NCBI GenBank assembly: GCA_027035825.1
Contig: JALVTX010000145.1
Span: forward strand, 1 to 7,858
DNA length: 7,858 bases
Reading direction: 5' to 3'
Source: Mariprofundaceae bacterium
Lineage (GTDB): Bacteria > Pseudomonadota > Zetaproteobacteria > Mariprofundales > Mariprofundaceae
Shown: in pieces, positions 1 through 6,111 of the stretch
Position numbering within the stretch: position 1 is the first letter of the stretch
How the letters are laid out: each line of letters starts with the position of its first letter
The notes under the pieces: generated by a model
What the model was told of the DNA's origin: nothing
The model's input: the letters and a program-made list of their open reading frames with translations, nothing else
Database searches by the model: none
Position numbers and translations under genes: made by a program

Positions 1-664
1 CTTCCAATGAGCCGCTGACCCGCACCTCGCCGCCCGGCATGTGAATGGTCTGCGGCCGCGCCTCGCCCTCGATGCTCCAGATGGCCGCGGCGGTGGCGCA
101 GGCGCCGCTGCCGCAGGCCAGCGTGCGGCCCGCGCCGCGTTCGATGATGTCGATCCAGGCATGGTCGCCGGCGCGGCCGCTGACGATCTCGATGTTCCGG
201 TCGCCGGGAAAATCCTCGGTGGCCTCGAAGAACACGCGGTGCGGATTGCCGAGCTCCACGTCCACGTGGGCCTGCGTGCGATCCACGATGCGGGCGCGGC
301 CCATGTGCACGCGCACGCCAGTCGCCGTTCGTTCGCCGCGCACGATCCGGTCGGCCAGGCGGATGGCGCAGACCTCGCGACCCGTTTTTTCCATCAGCAG
401 GTGCGCCACGCAGCGCAGGCCGTTGCCGCAGTTTTCGGCCTCGGAGCCGTCGTTGTTGAAGATGCGCAGGGCGCAATCGGCCGATTCGTCGGGCAGGATG
501 ACCAGCAGTTGGTCGCAGCCGATGCCGTAGCGCCGCTCGGTGATGCGCCGGACGAAGGCGTCGTCCAGCTCCGGCAGCGGCGTTGCGCGGCCATCGAGCA
601 CGACGAAGTCGTTGCCCTGCGCCTGCATCTTGATGAAGGGCAGCGTGTTCACCTTGCGGTTCAC
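1..664 (-). CDS. dapF: Diaminopimelate epimerase, C-terminus beyond left edge
   Basis: DapF interconverts LL- and meso-diaminopimelate, the step before lysine and before the peptidoglycan cross-linking residue; it is cytosolic, cofactor-free and uses two cysteines. 221 codons are visible. Family motifs: GNDFVV at residues 17-22, DGSEAENCGNGLRC at 72-85 with catalytic Cys79, GNPH at 139-142, ERGAGRTLACGSGACA at 175-190 with catalytic Cys184. The frame is open throughout. The two cysteines are 105 residues apart, against 144 in E. coli (Cys73, Cys217), so the protein is shortened in two places between them; full length should be about 240 residues rather than about 275. The GTG start at 664 overlaps the queF stop (GTGA) and has a GGAAGG ribosome binding site 4 bases upstream; an in-frame GTG at 652 is the alternative. 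It is the last visible gene of the minus-strand operon. Identification is firm; the short form is unusual. Confidence 0.95.
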   Translation of the reverse strand, partial: MNRKVNTLPFIKMQAQGNDFVVLDGRATPLPELDDAFVRRITERRYGIGCDQLLVILPDESADCALRIFNNDGSEAENCGNGLRCVAHLLMEKTGREVCAIRLADRIVRGERTATGVRVHMGRARIVDRTQAHVDVELGNPHRVFFEATEDFPGDRNIEIVSGRAGDHAWIDIIERGAGRTLACGSGACATAAAIWSIEGEARPQTIHMPGGEVRVSGSLE

Positions 665-1059
665 GCCGCCTTCCGGTGCTCGACGGTGACCGTGGTGTAG
701 ATGCCGCCGCGCACGTTGAAGCGGGCGGTCACCTTCAGGTAACGCGGATCCAGCGCCGCTACCAGGTCGCCCGCGATGCGGTTGGTCACGGCCTCGTGAA
801 AGTGCCCCTCGTCACGGAAGCTCCAGAAATAGAGCTTCAGCGATTTCAGCTCCACGCACAGCTGGTCGGGCACGTAATCGAGCAGGATTTCGGCGAAGTC
901 CGGTTGGCCGGTCTTCGGGCACAGGCAGGTGAACTCCGGCGAGCGGATTTCGATGTGGTAGTCCCGCTCCGGGTTCGGGTTCGGAAAGGTCTCCAGCTCG
1001 CGGGAGGGGCGGTTGAGCTTTGCCCCCAGCCGGTCGGAATGGGGTTTGGTGTCGGTCAT
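661..1059 (-). CDS. queF: NADPH-dependent preQ0 reductase, short (YkvM-type) QueF
   Basis: QueF reduces the nitrile of 7-cyano-7-deazaguanine (preQ0) to 7-aminomethyl-7-deazaguanine (preQ1) with NADPH, a committed step to queuosine at the tRNA wobble position. The 132-residue protein is the single-domain T-fold form, not the roughly 280-residue two-domain form of E. coli. CPKTGQPDFA at residues 47-56 holds the catalytic Cys47 and Asp54; the QueF signature ELKSLKLY is at 70-77; Glu89 follows in GHFHEAVTNRI. Spacings between these three residues (7 and 35) equal those of Cys55, Asp62 and Glu97 in the Bacillus subtilis enzyme. The ATG overlaps the dapE stop (ATGA), and the gene's own stop overlaps the dapF GTG. 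A GAGG motif lies 7 bases before the ATG. No other queuosine gene is in the window, so the rest of the pathway or preQ0 uptake must lie elsewhere. Confidence 0.97.
   Translation of the reverse strand: MTDTKPHSDRLGAKLNRPSRELETFPNPNPERDYHIEIRSPEFTCLCPKTGQPDFAEILLDYVPDQLCVELKSLKLYFWSFRDEGHFHEAVTNRIAGDLVAALDPRYLKVTARFNVRGGIYTTVTVEHRKAA
669..674 (-). promoter_or_regulatory. Ribosome binding site for dapF
   Basis: GGAAGG on the minus strand lies inside the last codons of queF, 4 bases before the GTG at 664. It favours that GTG over the in-frame GTG at 652, which would lie 16 bases away. The spacing is a little short. Confidence 0.5.
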
Positions 1060-2192
1060 GGTTGCGCCTCGAATCCCTGGATGATGTCCTTGTAGATGCC
1101 GGTCAGCGTTTCCAGTTCCGCCACGCGGACGCGCTCGCCGACCTGGTGGATGGTGTCGTTGGTGAGGCCGAGCTCGGCCACCGGCACCCCGCGCGCGGCC
1201 AGGAAGCGCGCATCGGAGGTGCCGCCGCCCGTGTCCCGGCGGGTGACAAGCCCCGTCTGCCGCTCGATGGCAGCGGCGACGAAGTCCAGGAACGGGCCGT
1301 CGGGCGTGACGAAGGCGTTGGCCTGCCGCTGGATGTCCAGCTCTACCGCGGCGTCGGGCAGTTCGGCGAAGGCCTCGCGCAGGCGGGTTTCCACGCCATC
1401 GAAATCCAGCGCCGGGTTGAAGCGGATGTCCAGCGTGACGCGGCAGGCGCCCGGAATCACGTTCATCGCTCCCGTGCCGGCCTCGATGTTGGTGATCTGG
1501 CAGGTGGTGGGCGGGAACCCCGGCGCCGGCTCGCCCCAGTCAATCTCCAGCGCGCGGTGCAGCGCCGGGATGGCCAGGTGCGCGGCGTTCACGGCGTCAT
1601 CGGGATAGGCGGAGTGGCCCTGCTGGCCGCGGATGATGGCCACCACCTGCACCACGCCGCGCCGGCCGCGGCGGATGACGTCGCCCACGGCCTTCGACGA
1701 GGAAGGCTCGCCGACGATGGCGGCGTCCGGCAGATGGCCTTCCGCCGCCAGAACCTCGACGATGCGCACCGCGCCGTCCACCGATTCGCCTTCCTCGTCC
1801 GAGGTGATGAGCACTTGCAGTCCCGGCAGCGGCGCGCCGTCGGCCACGGCCTCCTCGATGGCGGCCAGCCAGCAGGCGATGCCGCCCTTCATGTCCTGCG
1901 CCCCCCGGCCATGCAGCACGTCATCCTCCACGACGCCGGCGAACGGCGGGTGCGGCCAGGATGCGGCCGGCCCTGGCGGCACGACGTCCGTGTGACCGAG
2001 AAATGCCAGCGTGCCGGGCCGCTCGCCGGGCCGCGCGAAGATGCTGTTGGTCACGCCGCCCATGTCCACGCGCTGGCGATGAAAGCCCAGCGGCGCAAGC
2101 TTCTCCTCCAGCCAGTCCTGGCAGCCGCCATCCTCGGGCGTGACGGAGGGCAGGCGGATCAGCGCCTGAGCGTGTTCGAGCGCGGCAGTCAT
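1056..2192 (-). CDS. dapE: Succinyl-diaminopimelate desuccinylase
   Basis: DapE is a di-zinc M20 hydrolase that cleaves N-succinyl-LL-diaminopimelate to LL-diaminopimelate and succinate; its product is the substrate of DapF, encoded two genes downstream. From the ATG at 2192 it has 378 residues, close to the usual 375. Zinc ligands and catalytic residues all fall on expected positions: His67 and Asp69 (FLGHTDVVPPG), Asp100 (GRGAQDMKGG), Glu133 and Glu134 (SDEEGES), Glu162 (VGEPSS), His349 (NDTIHQVGE); the dimer-contributed active-site His is His193 (GQQGHSAYP). The lid or dimerisation domain occupies about 177-288. A TTG at 2222 would add ten residues without family support, so the ATG is preferred, although neither has a clear Shine-Dalgarno sequence. 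The gap to the upstream rodZ stop is 42 bases, the only gap in the operon. The stop overlaps queF (ATGA). Confidence 0.97.
   Translation of the reverse strand: MTAALEHAQALIRLPSVTPEDGGCQDWLEEKLAPLGFHRQRVDMGGVTNSIFARPGERPGTLAFLGHTDVVPPGPAASWPHPPFAGVVEDDVLHGRGAQDMKGGIACWLAAIEEAVADGAPLPGLQVLITSDEEGESVDGAVRIVEVLAAEGHLPDAAIVGEPSSSKAVGDVIRRGRRGVVQVVAIIRGQQGHSAYPDDAVNAAHLAIPALHRALEIDWGEPAPGFPPTTCQITNIEAGTGAMNVIPGACRVTLDIRFNPALDFDGVETRLREAFAELPDAAVELDIQRQANAFVTPDGPFLDFVAAAIERQTGLVTRRDTGGGTSDARFLAARGVPVAELGLTNDTIHQVGERVRVAELETLTGIYKDIIQGFEAQP
1067..1070 (-). promoter_or_regulatory. Ribosome binding site for queF
   Basis: GAGG on the minus strand, 7 bases before the ATG at 1059, located inside the end of dapE. 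It supports translation from the ATG that overlaps the dapE stop. Confidence 0.45.
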
Positions 2193-2234
2193 GCCGCCGA
2201 GGCTATCGCGGATGCCGGGCAATCGCCATGCGAA

Positions 2235-3278
2235 TCAGGGGGTGGCGCGGCCGGAGGCTCCTCCCTCGACGGTCGCGGAAGGGGAAACGCGGAAATTGTG
2301 CAGCACCTTGCCGGGCGCGCCCAGGGTGCCGGCGGCGGCGAAGGTCTCGCCGTCCACCTCGATTTGCAGCGCGGCGGCGTTGCCACAGGTCACGGTCAGG
2401 TAGGGCGCATCGCTGTCCAGCCGGATGCTCTGGCCCGGTCGCAGCAGCACCTCGCGCAGCAGTGTTCCGGCGTGGTCATGCACCTGCAACCAGGCCTTGT
2501 CGCCCACGGCCATCAGCCGGTAGTGGTGAATGGTCGCGGCCGGCGGCGTTGAACGGGTGCTGGGCGCGGGTGAAGGCTGGAGGGTTGTCTTGGCCGACGA
2601 TGCTGGCCTGGCCGATGGCGCGGCAGCCGTTGCGGCGGGCGCTGCGCTGGTGGCTGGCGGAGTTGCGGTGGATTGGGTCGCGGGTTCGCCCTTCGTGGGC
2701 TCGGCGCCTGATGGCGAGGGTGCTTGTTGTGGCGCGGGTGGTGGCGTGGTCACCGATGGTTGGGTGGCGGTGAGGGGTTCCCCGGGCGGAGCGGGCGGCT
2801 CGTCGTCGCCGACGGTGTTGAAGAGAATCAGAAGCAACACGAAGGCCAGCCCTGCCGCGATGGCCCAGCCGCGATTGGGCGCGATTGGCGGATCGGGCAT
2901 CGTGAAGGGCTTGGTGAGCCGGTAATCGCCGGACTTGAGTTCCGCGACGGCCCCGTCCACGTCCTCGCCCAGGAAGCGCGCGTACTGGCGCAGGAAGCCG
3001 ATGGCATAGACCTCCTCGGGCAGGTGGCTCCAGTCCGCGTCCTCCAGCGCCCGCAGGTAGTCCTTGCGGATACGCAGGCGGCTGGATGCCTCGTCGATGG
3101 AAAGGCCGCGACGCTCGCGGGCGTCCTTCAGCCGCGTCCCCAGCTCGCGCCGCAGTTCGTCCCGCCGCGCTTCTGGCGCGGCCTCGGGCGGCGCATCGGC
3201 GGCGCCATGTTCCGCTTCCGGCTCCGTCGGGCGTTCGGTCTCGGCCTCGGAGGGACGGGTTTCGGGTTCGTCGCTCAT
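2235..3278 (-). CDS. rodZ: RodZ-like cell-shape protein: cytoplasmic HTH, one TM, periplasmic DUF4115 domain
   Basis: RodZ links the MreB cytoskeleton to the elongation (rod) complex across the inner membrane. Layout of the 347 residues: acidic, Pro- and Glu-rich N-terminal tail 1-40; xenobiotic-response-type helix-turn-helix of the HTH_25 class about 47-113 (LGTRLKDARERRGLS to FLRQYARFLGED); basic and proline-rich juxtamembrane stretch 121-136; single transmembrane helix about 138-154 (WAIAAGLAFVLLLILFN); Pro/Ala/Thr/Ser-rich, probably disordered periplasmic linker 157-248; C-terminal beta domain of DUF4115 type about 250-333 (KAWLQVHDHAGTLL, ending GKVLHNF). In RodZ the HTH domain contacts MreB rather than DNA; that is family knowledge. 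The ATG overlaps the stop of the upstream TPR gene (ATGA). Position after rlmN and a PilW-like gene matches the known rlmN-pilW-rodZ order, but dapE replaces the usual ispG. A generic HTH transmembrane protein is the only alternative. Confidence 0.9.
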   Translation of the reverse strand: MSDEPETRPSEAETERPTEPEAEHGAADAPPEAAPEARRDELRRELGTRLKDARERRGLSIDEASSRLRIRKDYLRALEDADWSHLPEEVYAIGFLRQYARFLGEDVDGAVAELKSGDYRLTKPFTMPDPPIAPNRGWAIAAGLAFVLLLILFNTVGDDEPPAPPGEPLTATQPSVTTPPPAPQQAPSPSGAEPTKGEPATQSTATPPATSAAPAATAAAPSARPASSAKTTLQPSPAPSTRSTPPAATIHHYRLMAVGDKAWLQVHDHAGTLLREVLLRPGQSIRLDSDAPYLTVTCGNAAALQIEVDGETFAAAGTLGAPGKVLHNFRVSPSATVEGGASGRATP

Positions 3279-4054
3279 TTCGCTTCGTCCATCTTGCGCA
3301 GTTCGTCGCTCGCCCAGGCCTTGTCCAGCGGGTTGCTGGTGCGCTTCTTGAATTCCTCCAGCCGCGCCCGCACCTCGGCCATGTCGCCTTCCTTGCGCAG
3401 CAGCGCAATCAGCACTTCCAGCGCCGGCCGGTAGCCGGGCTTGTCGCGGAGGATGGTTTCATACAGCGCCCGGGCGTAGGCGGGGCGGTCGTAGCGCAGG
3501 TAGGCGTCGGCCTCCTTCAGGCGCGAGAACTCCTGCAAGGGGTTGATGGCGCGGGCTTGCCGGTAGGCGGCGATGGCCTCGTTGAAGCGGCCCTGCATCA
3601 AGAGCGCGTCGCCCAGGTCGATATAGGCGATGTCCGGGTGCGCATAGCGCGGGTCGGCCAGGGCCTTGCGGAAGTATTCCTCGGCCCGCTTGGGCTTTTT
3701 CATGCGCAGCATCAGCACGCCGTAGTTCGTCCAGATGGACGAGTCCGGGTGGTGGCGCACGGCGCGCTTGAACCAGGTTTCCGCCTTGTCCATATCGCCC
3801 CGCAGCATCCAGGCATAGCCGAGCATGGCCTGGATGTCGGCCCGCTTGGGGTCGAGCTTCTCGGCCGTGAGCAACTCGTCGAACGCCTTGGGCAGGTTGC
3901 CGCGATTGATGGCGTCCACGCCGAGCTGGAAATGGATTTCGGCGCGCTTGGCGACTTGCGCCGGGTCTTCGTGCTTGCCGGCGCAGCCGCCCAGCATGAT
4001 CGCGGGCATCGCGAGGCAGAGCAGCAGCGCAAGCCAGGATCGCTTCATGGTCAT
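3275..4054 (-). CDS. pilW: TPR lipoprotein, PilF/PilW-like type IV pilus biogenesis protein
   Basis: The protein has 259 residues from the ATG at 4054. A lipoprotein signal peptide covers 1-23: basic MTMKR, hydrophobic core 7-20, lipobox LGGC with acylated Cys24. Ala at +2 predicts outer-membrane sorting. The mature part is almost entirely tetratricopeptide helices: clear repeats at about 38-70, 72-105, 106-137 and 140-172, with degenerate ones at about 177-206 and 210-237. The family members PilF (Pseudomonas) and PilW (Neisseria) are six-TPR outer-membrane lipoproteins that help assemble the PilQ secretin. No other pilus gene is in the window, so the pilus role rests on domain layout and on its place between rlmN and rodZ (with mtnP inserted). 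An AAGGGAG ribosome binding site fixes the start; the open frame runs further upstream (4171) but lacks signal or family character. The start overlaps the mtnP stop and the end overlaps rodZ, both as ATGA. Another envelope TPR role is possible. Confidence 0.85.
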   Translation of the reverse strand: MTMKRSWLALLLCLAMPAIMLGGCAGKHEDPAQVAKRAEIHFQLGVDAINRGNLPKAFDELLTAEKLDPKRADIQAMLGYAWMLRGDMDKAETWFKRAVRHHPDSSIWTNYGVLMLRMKKPKRAEEYFRKALADPRYAHPDIAYIDLGDALLMQGRFNEAIAAYRQARAINPLQEFSRLKEADAYLRYDRPAYARALYETILRDKPGYRPALEVLIALLRKEGDMAEVRARLEEFKKRTSNPLDKAWASDELRKMDEAK

Positions 4055-4950
4055 GTCTTGCTCCCTTCGCCGCTCAGAAAGCGCGACACCAGCGCGTGTA
4101 CCGGGCGGATGGCGTCGTCGTCCATGGCGTGCATGTCGCTGATGATGGCCTGATCCAGCGCCGTCTGGCAAGCGCCGGGGCAGCGAGAGAGCGCATCGTC
4201 CGCCGCCGCGAAGAAGGCCGCGAGCATTCGCCGCGCCTTCTCCACGTTGCCGCGCATGACCTCCAGCACGTTGCCGACGCTGACGTCGTCCTCCTCCTCG
4301 TGCCAGCAGTCGTAGTCGGTGCTCATCGCCACCGTGGCGTAGCAGAGCTCCGCCTCGCGCGCGAGTTTCGCCTCCGGCATGTTGGTCATGCCGATCACGT
4401 CCATGCCCCAGGAGCGGTAGAGCCGGGACTCGTCGCGGGTGGAGAACTGCGGCCCCTGCATGGCCAGGTAGGTTCCGCCATCGTGGACGGGGATGCCCGC
4501 CGCGTGGCAGGCCGCGGCCAGCCGCGCGCGCAGGTCGGCGCAGACCGGGTCGGCCAGCGAGGCATGGGCCACGATGGGGCCATCGAAGAAGGTGGACGGG
4601 CGCTCGCGCGTGCGATCCACGAACTGATCCACCAGCACGAAATCGCCGGGGCGAATCGCCTCGCGCAGCGAGCCGACGGCGGAGATGGAGATGACGCGGC
4701 TGGCGCCGGCGAGCTTCAGCGCATAGATGTTGGCGCGGTAGTTGATGCGGTGCGGCGGGATGCGGTGCCCCTCGCCGTGACGGGGCAGGAAGACCACCTC
4801 GCGGCCGTGGATGCGGGCCAGCGTCAGCGGCGCCGAGGGCCGGCCGAACGGCGTGTCCAGCGCCAGCGTGTCCAGCACCTCCGCGCCCTCGATGGCGTAG
4901 AGACCGCTGCCGCCGATGATGCCGATGCGTTCGCCTTGCCGTTCACGCAT
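4051..4950 (-). CDS. mtnP: S-methyl-5'-thioadenosine phosphorylase
   Basis: MtnP splits 5'-methylthioadenosine (from polyamine and other SAM-dependent reactions) with phosphate into adenine and 5-methylthioribose-1-phosphate. The 299-residue protein shows the family signatures: phosphate loop IGIIGGSGLY at 9-18, RHGEGHRIPPHRINYRANI at 57-75 with phosphate-binding Arg57 and His58, AVGSL at 91-95, QGPQFSTRDES at 165-175, IGMTNMPEAKLAREAELCY at 186-204, and TDYDCW at 211-216. Asp212 and Asp214 match the human MTAP residues (Asp220, Asp222) that select 6-aminopurines; purine nucleoside phosphorylase has Asn there. This favours adenosine-type over inosine-type substrates. The ATG lies 10 bases after GGAGGAGGAA and overlaps the end of rlmN by 8 bases; its stop overlaps the TPR gene. 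No downstream methionine-salvage genes are nearby. Its insertion between rlmN and the TPR gene may reflect disposal of 5'-deoxyadenosine made by RlmN (inference). Confidence 0.95.
   Translation of the reverse strand: MRERQGERIGIIGGSGLYAIEGAEVLDTLALDTPFGRPSAPLTLARIHGREVVFLPRHGEGHRIPPHRINYRANIYALKLAGASRVISISAVGSLREAIRPGDFVLVDQFVDRTRERPSTFFDGPIVAHASLADPVCADLRARLAAACHAAGIPVHDGGTYLAMQGPQFSTRDESRLYRSWGMDVIGMTNMPEAKLAREAELCYATVAMSTDYDCWHEEEDDVSVGNVLEVMRGNVEKARRMLAAFFAAADDALSRCPGACQTALDQAIISDMHAMDDDAIRPVHALVSRFLSGEGSKT
4061..4067 (-). promoter_or_regulatory. Strong ribosome binding site for the TPR lipoprotein gene
   Basis: AAGGGAG on the minus strand, 6 bases before the ATG at 4054, inside the 3' end of mtnP. 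It decides the start in favour of a protein beginning with a lipoprotein signal peptide. Confidence 0.8.
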
Positions 4951-6064
4951 GCGCCCGATGTTCCTCCTCCGCCGTGGCCGGCTCGCCCGCGTTCGCTGAC
5001 GCGCCGGCCTTGAGCTGGCCGCAGGCGGCCATGATGTCGTCCCCGCGCGAGCGCCTTACGGTGGCACGAATCCCTTTGTCAATCAAGGCTTGGGCGAACG
5101 CGTTCATGTGTTCTCTCGGGCTGCCGCGCCACGGCGCGCCGGGCCACGGATTGAACTGGATGAGGTTGACGCGCTCGCGGTCGGGGCGGACGAAGCGCGC
5201 CAGCGCCGCCACGTCCTCCTCACGGTCGTTGACGCCGGCGAGCATCACGTATTCCAGCGTGACATGCCGTTGCGGCCCCAGCGGCCAGTCGTCCAGGCAC
5301 TGGCGCAGGCGCGCCAAGGGCCAGGTGCGGTTGACGGGCACCAGGCGGTCGCGCAGCGCATCCGTGGCCGCGTGCAGCGAAATGGCCAGGTTGACCGGGA
5401 AGCGCGCCCCCAGCCGCGCGATTTGCGGCACGAGCCCCGAGGTGGAAACGGTGATGCGCCGGCGGGAGATGTTCAGGCCGTTCGCATCCAGCAGGCGTTC
5501 GAGGCTTGCATGCACCGCGCGCTCGTTGGCCAGCGGCTCGCCCATGCCCATGTACACGACGTGCGTGAGCTGCCCGTGCATGCCGGTGGGCAGGGGCTCG
5601 GCGGCCATGTCCCGTTTCACGGCCAGGACCTGGGCGAGGATCTCGCCCGCGGTCAGGTTGGTTTCGAAATTCTGCGTGCCGGTGTGGCAGAAGGGGCAGT
5701 CCAGCACGCAACCCACCTGCGAGGAGACGCAGACGGTGGCGCGCGAGGCCTCGGGAATCAGCACGCTCTCCACCATGCCGCCGCGCGCCAGCCGGAACAG
5801 GTACTTGCGCGTGCCGTCGCGCGAGACCTGCCGCCGGGCCAGCGTCAGCGGCTCGCAGACGAGGCGCTCCGCCAGCGCCCGGCGCAGGGCGGCGGGGAGG
5901 TTGCGCATCCGGTCGGGGTCGCAGACGCCCTTGTTCCGCCAGTCGTTCACCTGACGGGCGCGGAAGCGGGGCTGGCCCAGTTCGGCCATCAGGGCCTCCA
6001 GTTCGGGCAGGCTCAGTTCCGGCAGAGTTGGGGGAAGGGATGCCGTCGGCTTCGCGGGCTTCAT
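4943..6064 (-). CDS. rlmN: Dual-specificity 23S rRNA A2503 / tRNA A37 C2-methyltransferase
   Basis: RlmN is a radical-SAM enzyme that methylates C2 of A2503 in 23S rRNA and of A37 in some tRNAs, using two SAM: one gives SAH and a methyl-cysteine, the other is cleaved to methionine and 5'-deoxyadenosine. The 373-residue protein has an N-terminal helical RNA-binding domain (about 1-95) and a radical-SAM barrel. The cluster motif CxxxCxxC is Cys119, Cys123, Cys126 (GCVLDCPFCHTG); Cys112 precedes it as in E. coli (Cys118). MGMGEPLAN is at 172-180 for SAM binding. Cys348 in GDDIMAACGQL is the methyl-carrying cysteine (Cys355 in E. coli). The ATG at 6064 has no ribosome binding site at normal distance. 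It is the first gene of the seven-gene run, and its end overlaps mtnP by 8 bases. The related Cfr would confer resistance by methylating C8, but the synteny and the GDDIMAACGQL ending indicate RlmN. Confidence 0.97.
   Translation of the reverse strand: MKPAKPTASLPPTLPELSLPELEALMAELGQPRFRARQVNDWRNKGVCDPDRMRNLPAALRRALAERLVCEPLTLARRQVSRDGTRKYLFRLARGGMVESVLIPEASRATVCVSSQVGCVLDCPFCHTGTQNFETNLTAGEILAQVLAVKRDMAAEPLPTGMHGQLTHVVYMGMGEPLANERAVHASLERLLDANGLNISRRRITVSTSGLVPQIARLGARFPVNLAISLHAATDALRDRLVPVNRTWPLARLRQCLDDWPLGPQRHVTLEYVMLAGVNDREEDVAALARFVRPDRERVNLIQFNPWPGAPWRGSPREHMNAFAQALIDKGIRATVRRSRGDDIMAACGQLKAGASANAGEPATAEEEHRAHA
4961..4970 (-). promoter_or_regulatory. Purine-rich ribosome binding site for mtnP
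   Basis: GGAGGAGGAA on the minus strand, ending 10 bases before the ATG at 4950 and lying inside the last codons of rlmN. The upstream GGAGG is far and the downstream AGGAA is better spaced. It supports the ATG that overlaps rlmN by 8 bases. Confidence 0.65.
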
Positions 6065-6111
6065 TCCCGCATTGTGACACCGCGCGGGCGATTCGGGTAG
6101 CCTCGCGCGTC
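6065..6111. other. Divergent intergenic region between rlmN and the ATP-grasp gene
   Basis: These 47 bases are the only non-coding space between the two divergent units, so promoters for both should lie here or inside the opposing gene's 5' end. Apart from the -10-like element for rlmN, I see a GC-rich imperfect inverted repeat (CGCGCGGG at 6081-6088 against CTCGCGCG at 6102-6109, one G-T pair) that could be chance. No Shine-Dalgarno sequence precedes either start codon at the normal distance. Confidence 0.5.
6071..6079 (-). promoter_or_regulatory. Candidate extended -10 promoter element for the rlmN operon
   Basis: The minus strand reads TGTCACAAT, which fits TGn followed by CACAAT (4 of 6 matches to TATAAT). 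Six bases separate it from the A of the rlmN ATG at 6064, the normal distance from a -10 to a transcription start, so the messenger could be leaderless. No convincing -35 is seen at 17 bases. The case rests on one short motif in a 47-base region and remains tentative. Confidence 0.3.

Noticed and set aside
2193..2222. TTG start adding ten residues to DapE
   Set aside because: DapE proteins begin just before the LIRLPSVTPEDGG segment, and with the ATG at 2192 all active-site positions match the H. influenzae numbering within one residue.
1020..2552. 510-codon open frame on the plus strand, antisense to dapE and the end of rodZ
   Set aside because: It is rich in Arg, Gly, Ala and His with no recognisable motif, and lies opposite a gene with all catalytic residues in place. 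Long antisense frames are expected in GC-rich DNA.
2610..2810. Repetitive-looking GC-rich stretch within rodZ
   Set aside because: It encodes the Pro/Ala/Thr/Ser-rich periplasmic linker; there is no exact tandem repeat unit, so it is low-complexity protein sequence rather than a DNA repeat.
4055..4171. Upstream extension of the TPR lipoprotein by 39 residues
   Set aside because: The extension is Arg- and His-rich, overlaps mtnP heavily and would bury the lipoprotein signal peptide. The AAGGGAG site points to the ATG at 4054.
3086..6100. Long plus-strand open frames of about 300-355 codons opposite the TPR gene, mtnP and rlmN
   Set aside because: Same composition artefact; the minus-strand frames carry full family signatures, and no plus-strand frame has a domain, signal peptide or ribosome binding pattern.
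6072..6103. A sigma-70 promoter for the ATP-grasp gene (TTGTGA at 6072-6077, TAGCCT at 6098-6103)
   Set aside because: The spacer is 20 bases and the -10 matches only 3 of 6 positions, so I do not list it as a promoter.
6081..6109. Imperfect inverted repeat, 8-base arms, in the divergent region
   Set aside because: The arms are CG-alternating and largely self-complementary, which arises readily by chance in this composition. There is no T-run, so it is not a terminator.
6028..6111. Longer N-terminus for the ATP-grasp protein starting at TTG 6028 or ATG 6040
   Set aside because: It would run antisense through the rlmN start and adds no family-like sequence, although it cannot be fully excluded because the ATG at 6112 has no ribosome binding site.
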